In this document: piece by piece, positions 52,068 through 61,820 of the stretch
Layout: every line of letters begins with the position of its first letter
Position numbering within the stretch: the first letter of the stretch is position 1
NCBI RefSeq assembly: GCF_000632455.1
Contig: NZ_JFYL01000008.1
Coordinates: 1-64,000, forward strand
Source: Acinetobacter sp. Ver3
GTDB taxonomy: Bacteria; Pseudomonadota; Gammaproteobacteria; Pseudomonadales; Moraxellaceae
Direction of reading: 5' to 3'
Length of the DNA stretch: 64,000 nt
Program-made: the position numbers and the translations under genes
Notes under the pieces: generated by a model
The model's database searches: none
Seen by the model: only the letters and a program-made list of their open reading frames with translations
What the model was told of the DNA's origin: nothing

Positions 52068-52327
52068 TGCTTGAGAAAACTGAAAATCCGCTGAATCTTA
52101 GTTTGGATCTGATTAATAAAATTCTCCCTGAGCTTCAGAAGCAATTTGATGACTATGAAGATGATCCAAGTATGAAAGTGCTTGGGCTGACACTTGAAGA
52201 GTCAGGTGTGTGTATCGAAATTAAAATCAAGACTGGTGAAGAATACAGCTACAGCCTCGAACAGTTAAAAAAGCTGAAAGCTGAATTAGAAAATCCACTG
52301 GTCCAAAGTTTACAGGAGGTTTCTTAA
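52067..52327 (+). CDS. Hypothetical early phage protein
   Basis: An 86-residue acidic protein with a helical start (LINKILPELQKQFDDY) and a beta-hairpin followed by a helix. It overlaps both neighbours, so it is translated in the same operon. The function is unknown. Confidence 0.6.
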   Translation: MLEKTENPLNLSLDLINKILPELQKQFDDYEDDPSMKVLGLTLEESGVCIEIKIKTGEEYSYSLEQLKKLKAELENPLVQSLQEVS

Positions 52328-52614
52328 TGGGTGCACTGGCCAAACGAGTTGAGGATCCAGTTGATATTGGCTTCATGCTTTTGATGAAGTATCGTAAGCC
52401 AGTGATCAAACTTGAAGAGCTCTTGCCTGATTACTTGCCTCATCTTACAATTGAACAGGCGAACAAGCGTGCAAATAAATGTACACTTCCATTTCCTGCA
52501 TTCAAATCAGATGGACGTAACTCACCTTTTTATGTTCATTTAAGTGATGTGGCTTTCTGGCTTGAATCAATACAAAAAGAGTCTAAGAAAGATTGGGAAG
52601 CAATGAACCATTAA
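52327..52614 (+). CDS. PrtN-like (pyocin activator family) protein, candidate excisionase
   Basis: A 95-residue protein with the pattern of pyocin activator PrtN family members: IGFMLLMKYRKPVIKLEELLPDYL, then LPFPAFKSDGRN and VHLSDVAFWLE. AGGAGG precedes the ATG. In PrtN this fold activates transcription. Here it is the last gene before attR, so an excision or regulatory role near the integrase arm sites is likely. It would lie just upstream of the integrase in circular phage DNA. Confidence 0.72.
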   Translation: MGALAKRVEDPVDIGFMLLMKYRKPVIKLEELLPDYLPHLTIEQANKRANKCTLPFPAFKSDGRNSPFYVHLSDVAFWLESIQKESKKDWEAMNH

Positions 52615-52635
52615 TGGTGAATTCTTCAAAATATC

Positions 52636-52674
52636 CCGCATGGTTGCACCATATTTGCACCTTGCACCATGCGG
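52636..52674. promoter_or_regulatory. Three TTGCACC motifs, probable integrase arm sites (right)
   Basis: TTGCACC at 52644-52650, 52655-52661 and 52662-52668. The group is framed by the inverted repeat CCGCATGGT/ACCATGCGG. They repeat the motif seen before the integrase gene, spaced about the same from one another (11 bases). Confidence 0.65.
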
Positions 52675-52703
52675 ATACATACCAAATATATAATAATTAT
52701 AAT

Positions 52704-52802
52704 TTTTTACTTTAAATCTATCCCACCTGCCATGGGTGCTACAAAAACAGGAGTTGTTTTTTCGCGATCAAATAAATCACGGATCACAGGATGTTGAGAC
52801 AT
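52704..52802 (-). pseudogene. dusB: Displaced 5' fragment of host dusB
   Basis: The minus strand from the ATG at 52802 encodes MSQHPVIRDLF, then a stretch ending VAPMAG at the core, and then runs into phage DNA with a stop after six codons. It has the same length (26 codons to the core) and pattern as the phage-supplied start of the present dusB. It is the original host N-terminus with its host promoter region and can no longer make enzyme. Confidence 0.88.
52724..52736. other. attR: attR core
   Basis: CACCTGCCATGGG, identical to the repeat at 10142-10154. To the right lies host DNA with the displaced dusB start; to the left lies phage DNA. Confidence 0.9.
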
Positions 52803-53084
52803 GAATAATACCAATGATGATGAAACAGTTTCAGAATGCTTAACTTTTTAAATCTGCACTCATTGAGAGATTGAAATTAGATACAAGCATTAAATTATAT
52901 AACGTTTGAAACTAAAAATATGTTTTATCTCATTTTGCTTGAATGTTAATGGATGAACTTAAGCTCAACACTTAGATTTATATTTGAAGCATGCTGCCAT
53001 TATCTTGTATACATATAAGTTCTCACAAATCGTGAATGAAATAGTATACTTCGCTAGAATCTTTATCCCTGATACTTTGCATTT
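52803..53084. other. Host intergenic region between the dusB fragment and the DUF1615 gene
   Basis: About 280 AT-rich bases that once served as the divergent promoter region of dusB and the lipoprotein gene. No RNA gene or clear operator was seen. With attR and the fragment, the gene-free stretch from 52615 is about 470 bases. Confidence 0.6.
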
Positions 53085-54290
53085 ATGAAAAATAGCTTTC
53101 GCTCTAATGTAATTTTTAAAGCCTGTAGTGTTGCTACATTAAGTTTATTCATGAGTGCTTGTGGTGACTCATCATGGTGGAACACACAAGATAAAACGAT
53201 TGATGCAGAACAAATCTCAAAACTCATTCCTGGCCGCGTTAATAATCGTGGTTCATGGGCCGAGGATATTTATAAAATAACCGAGCAACTCGGTATACCC
53301 CAAACGAAAGAAAATGTGTGTACCATTATTGCTGTAGTCGATCAAGAATCTAATTTTGTTGCAGATCCCCATGTACCCGGACTAGGTGCCAAAGCAGTTA
53401 AAGAAATTGAAGATCGTTTAGATGAAAAATTTAAAGATAAATTAGGAGATAGTATCGGAGGCACCGTTGCGGGGTATTTCCAAGAAGTCTTAAAAAATCA
53501 ACCAACACCTGAAGACAATTATCTAAAACAAATGCGAAAAGTTTCCACCGAACGAGAATTAGATGAATTGTATCGTGAGATTTTTGCTCACATGGCAAAA
53601 CACTACCATGTCAGTGCACTCACTGGTGCAGCTAAACTCGTTGGTCAAGATATTGGTGAAAAACTAAATCCCATTACCACTTTAGGCTCTATGCAAGTTC
53701 ATATTAGCTATGCAAAAGATCATAAGCGCCAAGGTGGAAGTATCGCAGATCTAAGATCAGACCTTTATAGTCAATATGGCGGACTCTATTATGGTATTCA
53801 CCGCCTGATGATGTATCCAGCAGATTATGATCAACCCATATATCGCTTTGCAGACTACAATTCAGGCATGTATTCAAGTCGTAACGCCGCTTTCCAAAGC
53901 ATGCTCAATGAATTAACAGCAGCGGAGTTAACGCTTGATGGAGACTTATTACTGTACAATAAAAATGGCAATCCAAAAGCTGAAAAGAGTCAATCTGAAC
54001 AAGAACTTATCAATGTATTTGCCGCAAATAATGTATTTATTACACCTCGTCAAATTCGAGCTGATTTAAAGAAAGAAAAAGAGAAAAAGTTTGAAGATAC
54101 GCAAACCTATAAAGCTGTGACTGAGCTTTACGAAAAGAAAATTGGAAAAGAAAAATTTTATGCCATTATGCCTGAAGTGGTTATTTCAGGTCCTAAGCTT
54201 AGTCGCGACTACAATACCAACTGGTTTGCTACGCGAGTTAACGGTCGATATCAAACATGTATGCAGAAAGCAAAAAGAATCAAAACCTAG
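53085..54290 (+). CDS. DUF1615 family lipoprotein
   Basis: A 401-residue protein with a signal peptide and lipobox FMSAC, so a lipid-anchored envelope protein. It fits DUF1615. A stretch IIAVVDQESNFVADP is like the Glu-Ser motif of lytic transglycosylases, and GSMQVHISYA and YRFADYNSGMYSSRNAAFQ are like later motifs of that fold. A peptidoglycan role is therefore possible but not established. Confidence 0.82.
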   Translation: MKNSFRSNVIFKACSVATLSLFMSACGDSSWWNTQDKTIDAEQISKLIPGRVNNRGSWAEDIYKITEQLGIPQTKENVCTIIAVVDQESNFVADPHVPGLGAKAVKEIEDRLDEKFKDKLGDSIGGTVAGYFQEVLKNQPTPEDNYLKQMRKVSTERELDELYREIFAHMAKHYHVSALTGAAKLVGQDIGEKLNPITTLGSMQVHISYAKDHKRQGGSIADLRSDLYSQYGGLYYGIHRLMMYPADYDQPIYRFADYNSGMYSSRNAAFQSMLNELTAAELTLDGDLLLYNKNGNPKAEKSQSEQELINVFAANNVFITPRQIRADLKKEKEKKFEDTQTYKAVTELYEKKIGKEKFYAIMPEVVISGPKLSRDYNTNWFATRVNGRYQTCMQKAKRIKT

Positions 54291-54967
54291 CGTTATTTGA
54301 TTTTGATGGAACACTGTGTGAAAAAGATAGTTTTACGAGCTTTATCTTTTACGCCTTATCAAAACGACATATTGTTAAGCAAGGACTAAAAACCCTGCCT
54401 TGGATTCAAGCCTATTTTTTAAATATTTACCCCGCGCATGCAATGCGCCCTAAGCTATTCAAGGCAATGTTTGCTGGATTCTATAAATCTGATGCTGACT
54501 CGATTGCACTTGAATACGCCTATTCATTACAACAACATTTAAACTCACCCATTTATGAACAACTGATAAAGCATCAACTCCGTGGTGACCGCATTGCGAT
54601 TGTCTCTGCATCGATTGATATTTATTTAAAACCCATTTCTCAGATTTTAAATGTAGATTTGATTTGTACTGAAACTGAAGTGCTCAATCAGTTTTATACG
54701 GGTCATTATTCCTCTCCTGATTGTAGTGGCGAAGAAAAAAGAAAGCGCATACTCAAGCAATATGATGTAGACCAATTTCAATCAATTTATGCTTATGGAA
54801 ATTCTTATGAGGATCAAGCGATGTTGGATATGGCTGATTATCCTTATATGGTCGGATCATCTCATCAATTACCCGATATTGACCCAACAAAAAAAGCTCG
54901 CCTAAGCGAGCTTTTTTTTAATAAGAAATTAATAGATTGCCATATGATTGCGATGGATCATTTCTAA
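54257..54967 (+). CDS. HAD-IB family phosphatase
   Basis: A 236-residue HAD-superfamily hydrolase of the phosphoserine phosphatase-like IB type. It has [15 protein letters not shown] with the nucleophile Asp, [11 protein letters not shown] for motif II and [13 protein letters not shown] for motif IV. Its start lies inside the DUF1615 gene in another frame, so the two are coupled. The last 25 codons include a full terminator hairpin and overlap the convergent proB, which is unusual. The substrate is unknown. Confidence 0.85.
   Translation: MYAESKKNQNLALFDFDGTLCEKDSFTSFIFYALSKRHIVKQGLKTLPWIQAYFLNIYPAHAMRPKLFKAMFAGFYKSDADSIALEYAYSLQQHLNSPIYEQLIKHQLRGDRIAIVSASIDIYLKPISQILNVDLICTETEVLNQFYTGHYSSPDCSGEEKRKRILKQYDVDQFQSIYAYGNSYEDQAMLDMADYPYMVGSSHQLPDIDPTKKARLSELFFNKKLIDCHMIAMDHF
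54889..54919. terminator. Bidirectional terminator inside the HAD gene 3' end
   Basis: AAAAAGCTCGC and GCGAGCTTTTTTT with loop CTAA and T runs on both strands. It serves the convergent proB and HAD genes. The HAD reading frame continues through it. Confidence 0.88.
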
Positions 54968-56062
54968 TGAACGTGCTTCACCTAAAACTTGGTGTACCTT
55001 ATCTGAGGGTAAGCCTTTGACAATTTCAGCGCTACGTGAACTAAAGTTGACACGACCAACTGCGACGCGATGCCGTTGCTGATCCACACACTCCACCACA
55101 TCACCACGCTCGAAATGCCCTTCAACTGCTTTCACACCTACAGGCAATAAACTCCGATGATTTTCTTTGATCGCTTTCACAGCACCATCATCAATCACCA
55201 ATCGCCCTGCAGTTTGCAAATGCGCAGCTAACCATTGTTGGTGAGCAGTGATTCGATCATTATCAGTGATAAACAACGTACCTAGCATTTCACCCGACAT
55301 TAATCGAGTTAACACATGATTACTGTCTCCACTGGCAATCAGTGTAGGACATCCTGATTTCGCAGCTAAACGAGCAGCACGTACTTTGGTCAGCATTCCA
55401 CCTCGACCAAACTTACCACCACCACCTGCCATATCAAACAAACTTTCATCTAATGCGCGAACTGTATGAAACAACTTCGCATTAGGATTTGAGCGAGGAT
55501 CTGAATCAAACATCCCCTCTTGGTCTGTCAAAATAATCAATAAATCAGCATGAACTTGGCCTGCAACCATTGCAGCTAAAGTATCATTGTCTCCGAATCG
55601 AATCTCATCAGTAGATACAGTGTCATTTTCATTAATCACTGGAATCACTTTCCAATCGATTAAATGTTGTAAAGCATCACAAGAATTCAAATAACGGCGA
55701 CGGTCAGCCAAGTCATCATGAGTCAATAAAACTTGGGCAGATTGAATATTGTGATTCAACAATACACTTGACCAAGTTTGTATCAGCCCCATTTGACCAA
55801 TGGCAGCACAAGCTTGAAGACTGGGTAGATCCGTGGGTCGATTCTCAAGTTTCATTCGAACCATACCTTCAGCCACAGCACCGGAAGACACGAGAATAAT
55901 CTCATGCCCTGCATTGTGTAGATCTGCAATTTGCCCCGCCCAATGCGAGATTGCATCTATATCTAAACCTTTTCCGTTTGCTGTGAGTAAAGATGATCCG
56001 ATTTTAACAACGATTCTTTTGCAACCCTTGAGCTGACGTTGCCCATCTACCACTTCTATCAT
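54929..56062 (-). CDS. proB: Glutamate 5-kinase
   Basis: A 377-residue enzyme phosphorylating glutamate in the first step of proline synthesis. It has an amino-acid kinase domain ([13 protein letters not shown] at the start; [45 protein letters not shown]) and a C-terminal PUA domain from about 280 ([13 protein letters not shown]). The length fits the kinase-PUA type. It is 28 bases downstream of obgE, so both form an operon. Confidence 0.95.
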   Translation of the reverse strand: MIEVVDGQRQLKGCKRIVVKIGSSLLTANGKGLDIDAISHWAGQIADLHNAGHEIILVSSGAVAEGMVRMKLENRPTDLPSLQACAAIGQMGLIQTWSSVLLNHNIQSAQVLLTHDDLADRRRYLNSCDALQHLIDWKVIPVINENDTVSTDEIRFGDNDTLAAMVAGQVHADLLIILTDQEGMFDSDPRSNPNAKLFHTVRALDESLFDMAGGGGKFGRGGMLTKVRAARLAAKSGCPTLIASGDSNHVLTRLMSGEMLGTLFITDNDRITAHQQWLAAHLQTAGRLVIDDGAVKAIKENHRSLLPVGVKAVEGHFERGDVVECVDQQRHRVAVGRVNFSSRSAEIVKGLPSDKVHQVLGEARSLEMIHRNHMAIY

Positions 56063-56090
56063 CTTGTCCTCTGTCTCTTATATAAAGAGA

Positions 56091-57314
<1,224 letters not shown>

Positions 57315-57559
57315 CTAAAAACTTTAAAACCGCCTATTCTGCCATATTTTAAAGTATTTCTCGACTATATTTATGCAGGTTGAGAATAAGTTAGCGACTT
57401 TTTTCATAAATTGAGTCTTTAATATTTTGGTGTATCACTGCAATAAATTTGATTTATTCATTACTCATTGTTTTATCAAATGACATCATTGGTTTTATTT
57501 ATTTCTTAAACCACAAGATAATGCCTATAGTGCATTAAATTGCACTCTAAGATTTTGAC

Positions 57560-58741
57560 ATGGATCGCTCTGCTACCCCTTTATCCTCACAATTCGTGCT
57601 TATTATGGCTTTGGCCTGTGGTGTCTGTGCAGGTTCAGCCTATTTCAATCAACCACTGATTTATTCAATCGAAAGAAGTTTAGAAATTTCGACCAGCCAA
57701 GCTGGATTTACCGTAGTTATCGCTCAAGTGGGTTATATGCTCGGACTCATGCTTTTGGTACCCCTTGGAGATTTTTTTAATAAACGAAAACTCATTGTGA
57801 GTTTAATGATATTTGCGGCAATTTCGCAGATCCTTTTGTCTTTCAGCTCAGATATTAGCACTTTATATATCTTTACCCTTTGTGCAACATTTGGAGCCAT
57901 ATCAGCACAAGTATTAATTCCATTTGCTTCTTCCATTAGCCCACCGGAATTAAGCTCGGCAGTTGTAGGTAAACTCATGAGCGGATTGGTCATGGGGATT
58001 ATTTTATCTAGGACATTTGCCGGCTTTGTTTCAACTTATTGGTCTTGGGAAGGCGTTTATTTCATTAGTGGTATTTTGACTTTATGTTTTGCATGTTTAA
58101 TGTGGAAAAAACTCCCCAACACTCAACCTGCTTCGCATTTACAAGTCACCGATATTTACAAATCACTTTGGAGCATCGCAAAGCATAATCCGCATCTCAT
58201 ACGCCGTGCCTGCGCGGGTGCCCTAGGATTTGGCATTCTCTCAATGGTGTTTACATCGATGACTTTTGTTTTAGGGAGTGCCCCATATCAATTTACTGAT
58301 TTTCAAATTGGTCTATTTGGTCTGTTAGGTATTATCGGAATTTACTCCTCGAGTTGGTCTGGTAAAACAGTTGGCAAAGGGAAAGAAGAATTTGTCGCTC
58401 AATTATGTATCACCTTGATGCTGTTCTCTTGTATTCCATTATATTTCGCGCAACAGAACATCTTCATTTATGCACTTGGCGTATTGATGAGCTATTTTGG
58501 TCTCACTGCATTTCATGTTTTAAATCAAAATCTAGTCTATCGTATTGATGGTCAAGCACGCTCACGAATTAATGCTGTCTATATGACCATTTATTTTTCA
58601 GGCGCTGCATTAGGTTCTTTAGGTGCTGTCTATGCTTGGGAACATTATGCATGGATTGGTTGCATTGCTTTGGGGCTGTTTTTCTCAATTTTAATTTTAT
58701 GTATTGATCGTTATGATTTTAAGATCATGAAAACCATATAA
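57560..58741 (+). CDS. Major facilitator superfamily transporter
   Basis: A 393-residue membrane protein with 12 hydrophobic segments. The first loop motif GDFFNKRKLI after segment 2 is the MFS signature. The pattern FNQPLIYSIERSLEISTSQAG is like drug or sugar-efflux members. The substrate is unknown. Confidence 0.85.
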   Translation: MDRSATPLSSQFVLIMALACGVCAGSAYFNQPLIYSIERSLEISTSQAGFTVVIAQVGYMLGLMLLVPLGDFFNKRKLIVSLMIFAAISQILLSFSSDISTLYIFTLCATFGAISAQVLIPFASSISPPELSSAVVGKLMSGLVMGIILSRTFAGFVSTYWSWEGVYFISGILTLCFACLMWKKLPNTQPASHLQVTDIYKSLWSIAKHNPHLIRRACAGALGFGILSMVFTSMTFVLGSAPYQFTDFQIGLFGLLGIIGIYSSSWSGKTVGKGKEEFVAQLCITLMLFSCIPLYFAQQNIFIYALGVLMSYFGLTAFHVLNQNLVYRIDGQARSRINAVYMTIYFSGAALGSLGAVYAWEHYAWIGCIALGLFFSILILCIDRYDFKIMKTI

Positions 58742-58796
58742 ACATCTCGCTCAGTACACACTTTAAACTGAGCGATAACGAAATGATGAAATATAA

Positions 58797-59174
58797 CTAT
58801 CGCGTAATAAGTGCCTTATTTTCCAAAATCTCGGGTAAATTTCGCTCAATCCAATGGATCAACTCATTTAATTTCATCGCTGCATTTGAACCCAATACAG
58901 TGAGTTGATACTCCACCTTTGGAGGAACTACTGGATAAACAGTGCGCAAAATAAAACCATCTTTTTCTAAGGTTTTTAGTGTCTGAGCCAACATTTTTTC
59001 GCTCACCCCCTCAATTCTTTGTTTTAGCTCACTAAAACGATGCACACCATCACTCAAGCAACTTAGGACGAGTACTGACCATTTACTGGTCAGATGCTCC
59101 AAAATTTCACGAGAAGGACATTCACTGGATAAAACTTGACCTAATAAATCACTATGCGCATATGTATTCATCAT
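58797..59174 (-). CDS. HxlR-type transcriptional regulator (QorR/YtfH-like)
   Basis: A 125-residue winged-helix regulator. CPSREILEHLTSKWSVLVL with an N-terminal Cys, then RFSELKQRIEGVSEKMLAQTLKTLE, are HxlR signatures. The conserved Cys may sense oxidants or aldehydes. The gene is divergent from a qorB-like gene, as in Corynebacterium QorR and E. coli YtfH. Confidence 0.88.
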   Translation of the reverse strand: MMNTYAHSDLLGQVLSSECPSREILEHLTSKWSVLVLSCLSDGVHRFSELKQRIEGVSEKMLAQTLKTLEKDGFILRTVYPVVPPKVEYQLTVLGSNAAMKLNELIHWIERNLPEILENKALITR

Positions 59175-59193
59175 TTTTCTCTTAACAGTTAAT

Positions 59194-59230
59194 AACTTAC
59201 TTTTAGGTACGTACTTTCATTAAGTAAGTT
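59194..59230. promoter_or_regulatory. Inverted repeat between the HxlR and QorB genes, probable operator
   Basis: AACTTACT at 59194-59201 and AGTAAGTT at 59223-59230, with the palindrome GTACGTAC at 59207-59214 between. TACTT-type repeats in this place are usual for HxlR family operators controlling both genes. Confidence 0.65.
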
Positions 59231-59288
59231 AACAGATTAATATGCCTGCATCAAGTTTATTTTTTAGCCACAATGAGAGGAAATTAAA

Positions 59289-60152
59289 ATGAAAATTGCG
59301 ATTACAGGTGCAACTGGTGAATTAGGTCGTTTAGTTGTTCAAGAACTTAAAAAACTTCATAGCGAGCATGAAATTATTGCTTTGGTTCGCAACCCAGAAA
59401 AAGCTAAAATTTTATTTTCTGAAGATATTCAAGTACGAAAATTTGATTATGATCAGCCAAATGATCTCGCAAATTCCCTTCAGGATGTTGATAAACTTCT
59501 GCTCATTTCTGCCAATGAAATTGGTCGTCGTACTCCACAACACAAGGCTGTTATTGATGCTGCGATTCAAGCTAGAGTTCCTCACTTAATCTATACCAGC
59601 TTACTGAATGCAGATCACTCTCCGCTTGGCTTAGCCAATGAACATCGAGAAACAGAAAAACTAATACGAGAAAGTTCTATTACCTACACCTTCTTAAGAA
59701 ATAATTGGTATAGCGAAAACTATTTATCTGCACTCACCCATCAAATCGAAACAGGCATGGTATACGGAGCTGCTCAAGATGGTTTGATTAGTTCAGCTTC
59801 TCGTTTGGATTATGCCACTGCTGCAGCTCAAATATTAACTGATGAATCACCTCAACATTTGAACAAAATTTACGAGCTTGCTGGTAGCGAAAGCTTTAGC
59901 TTAAATGATTTTGCGACCCTACTTTCTGAGTTTTCACAACAGCCTGTGAAATATCAAAACTTATCTCCAGAAGATTATCGTCAAGGATTAATTCAAGCTG
60001 GTTTACCACTAGGTCTCATTGACGTCATTGTAGATGCAGATCTTCACACCGCCCATGGTGCGATGTACAGTGAACGCAAAGATCTTGAACATTTAATTGG
60101 TCGAAAAACTACATCGATTCGTGAAAGCATTCAGCAAGCACTGAATGCTTAG
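59289..60152 (+). CDS. NAD(P)H-quinone oxidoreductase QorB-like (NmrA family)
   Basis: A 287-residue atypical short-chain dehydrogenase. The Rossmann motif is ITGATGELGRLV at the start; then LISANEIGRRTPQHKAVIDAA, YTSLLNAD, and TFLRNNWYSENYL. These are all close to E. coli QorB (YtfG), which reduces quinones. It has GAGAGGAAA ahead of its ATG and is divergent from its probable regulator. Confidence 0.88.
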   Translation: MKIAITGATGELGRLVVQELKKLHSEHEIIALVRNPEKAKILFSEDIQVRKFDYDQPNDLANSLQDVDKLLLISANEIGRRTPQHKAVIDAAIQARVPHLIYTSLLNADHSPLGLANEHRETEKLIRESSITYTFLRNNWYSENYLSALTHQIETGMVYGAAQDGLISSASRLDYATAAAQILTDESPQHLNKIYELAGSESFSLNDFATLLSEFSQQPVKYQNLSPEDYRQGLIQAGLPLGLIDVIVDADLHTAHGAMYSERKDLEHLIGRKTTSIRESIQQALNA

Positions 60153-60157
60153 AGAAT

Positions 60158-60184
60158 AGACTCCCCTTAAAGGGGAGTTTTTAC
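60158..60184. terminator. Bidirectional terminator between qorB and the beta-repeat gene
   Basis: ACTCCCC/GGGGAGT with T runs. It lies just after qorB and at the end of the convergent gene. Confidence 0.85.
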
Positions 60185-60876
60185 TTTTTAATATTGCGCA
60201 GAGGTAAATCCAAGTTCATATCTAAATTTGCTTTTGTTTCACGCTCCAAGTTGTACATTGTTGCTCTAAAACTAGATACATCCTTCATCAAAATTGGATC
60301 ATTTAAATGCAATACAGGTTTGAAAACATGATCAATATCCACATCAAGCTGCTCATGCAAATCTAAATACACAGGACCATCAAAATCAATCGTAATCGGA
60401 ACCTGATAAGTACGCTTTAAATGAAATGGAACTTCAAGCTGAATAGGCAAATCTAAATTTAACGGAAATTTAGGTAAAAATCGTGTTTTATATACCAAAT
60501 CTGTTGTTGCACTAATGGGAATCGTTTGATCGATTTTTACTTTCGTTTGATAATCCACACTCACAGAAACAGGGACTTCGACTTTAAACTTGAGATTGGT
60601 TTTGTATTTACCCTGCAAATCTAAATCAATATTTTCCTGTACTTTAATTTCTGTATTTAATGCGCCAATCGCTTGTACCTCAAGATAATTCCCAACATCA
60701 ATTTTGGTCGGCAATGATTCTGACAACTGTACACTTGCATTCTTCGCACTGACTTGAACAGATGCTTGAATATTGAGATATAGCCAAAAACCTACGGCGA
60801 CAATGCTTGCCACGATAATAAATAAGAGCGAACCATATCCCACTATTTTTTTAGCACTCATGCTTCTCGAGCTCAC
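60181..60876 (-). CDS. Membrane-anchored beta-repeat protein, copy 2
   Basis: A 231-residue protein with one N-terminal membrane segment (LLFIIVASIVAVGFWLYL). The rest alternates short beta strands with V-P or L-P turns, as in VSVDYQTKVKIDQTIPIS and LPIQLEVPFHL. The design is like the gene just upstream and the starts overlap by four bases. The family is not recognised; a periplasmic or membrane-spanning lipid role is only speculation. Confidence 0.75.
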   Translation of the reverse strand: MSSRSMSAKKIVGYGSLLFIIVASIVAVGFWLYLNIQASVQVSAKNASVQLSESLPTKIDVGNYLEVQAIGALNTEIKVQENIDLDLQGKYKTNLKFKVEVPVSVSVDYQTKVKIDQTIPISATTDLVYKTRFLPKFPLNLDLPIQLEVPFHLKRTYQVPITIDFDGPVYLDLHEQLDVDIDHVFKPVLHLNDPILMKDVSSFRATMYNLERETKANLDMNLDLPLRNIKK

Positions 60877-61631
60877 TGGGCTTTCACCGATTCAGCAGAT
60901 TGATCATCCTTCTGAACTTTAATGAGTGATGCTGCTTCCCCTTTTTGATTTTTTTGTAATGTTAAGGTATTGAGTGGGATAACCAACTCACCTTTTTGTA
61001 TTTTTATTGGCAAAGTATTTTGTACTTCGACTGAAGCCTCTAACGCAGTTTTAATTGGTGCATTCAAGTGACCTTGTACTGGTATATCCACATCTAAATC
61101 CGTTTTTAATGGGATGCGTAGATTCTCTTTTAAATCAGCTTGAACAGGTGCTTGAAATTTCAAGTGAACCATTTGATCTAAGGGAACATCCATTTCAACA
61201 GGTACATCAAGTTTAATTGGAATCGCCCCTTTCAATGGCAATGTAATATCTTTGCCCAAAATGCGAACCTTAACTTTAGTATCTACTGCTAAATTTTGAT
61301 CCACAATCAAATTTTCACGGACTGGAATAACCGTTTTAATTGGTACTTGATTGTCGAAATGAACCATAGGATTCAATGTCTGTTGTACAGGAATAGAAAG
61401 ATTTTCACGTATAGGAATGGTCGTTTTCACGCGACCTGTCACATTTACATCCAAAGCATCATGGATTTGAACTTTCGCTTGCAATGGCTCCTGAAGATCA
61501 ATATTCACGGCTTGATCTTCTAGTGGAATGTAAATTTTAAAATGTTGAAAAACCCATAAGGCAATTGCTATACCACTCGCGGCAGCCAAAGCAATCAGCA
61601 CGAAGCCAATGACAAGATATTTAATGCGCAA
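60873..61631 (-). CDS. Membrane-anchored beta-repeat protein, copy 1
   Basis: A 252-residue protein with an N-terminal membrane segment (LVIGFVLIALAAASGIAIAL) and a periplasmic part made of about ten repeats with the form I-P-V-x-E-N-L-x-V or V-P-V-x-M-D-V-P-L. No catalytic residues stand out. It is translationally coupled to copy 2, which suggests they work as a pair. Confidence 0.75.
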   Translation of the reverse strand: MRIKYLVIGFVLIALAAASGIAIALWVFQHFKIYIPLEDQAVNIDLQEPLQAKVQIHDALDVNVTGRVKTTIPIRENLSIPVQQTLNPMVHFDNQVPIKTVIPVRENLIVDQNLAVDTKVKVRILGKDITLPLKGAIPIKLDVPVEMDVPLDQMVHLKFQAPVQADLKENLRIPLKTDLDVDIPVQGHLNAPIKTALEASVEVQNTLPIKIQKGELVIPLNTLTLQKNQKGEAASLIKVQKDDQSAESVKAQ

Positions 61632-61780
61632 AAATATAATCCTTTAACACTTATTTTTTTAATCACCTGCTCACAATCCATATTTTATGTGAACAAATAC
61701 GCAATTTTTCAATATTAAACCACTTATTTTGAAGAAACCATATTGCTCTAAAGTCTTAATTACGTAAATTTAGGCAAATA

Positions 61781-61808
61781 AAAAAGAGCCTCGAAAGAGG
61801 CTCTTTTT
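61781..61808. terminator. Bidirectional terminator after the GAPDH gene
   Basis: AAAAAGAGCCTC and GAGGCTCTTTTT, loop GAAA, 12 bases after the GAPDH stop. Confidence 0.9.
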
Positions 61809-61820
61809 ATGCTTTACAAA

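Larger units (their letters stand above)
10142..52736. mobile_element. Prophage integrated in the 5' end of dusB
   Basis: About 42.6 kb bounded by the 13-bp direct repeat CACCTGCCATGGG. The content is that of a full temperate phage: integrase, lysis genes, complete tail and head modules, terminase, replication, repressor/Cro switch, recombination and a PrtN-like gene. Tape measure, NlpC/P60 and J-like tip genes with no sheath gene indicate a long flexible non-contractile tail. Capsid (DUF2184), protease (DUF2213) and DUF4054 genes resemble those of known Acinetobacter siphoviruses. One lysis gene is frameshifted; otherwise the genes look intact. Confidence 0.95.
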
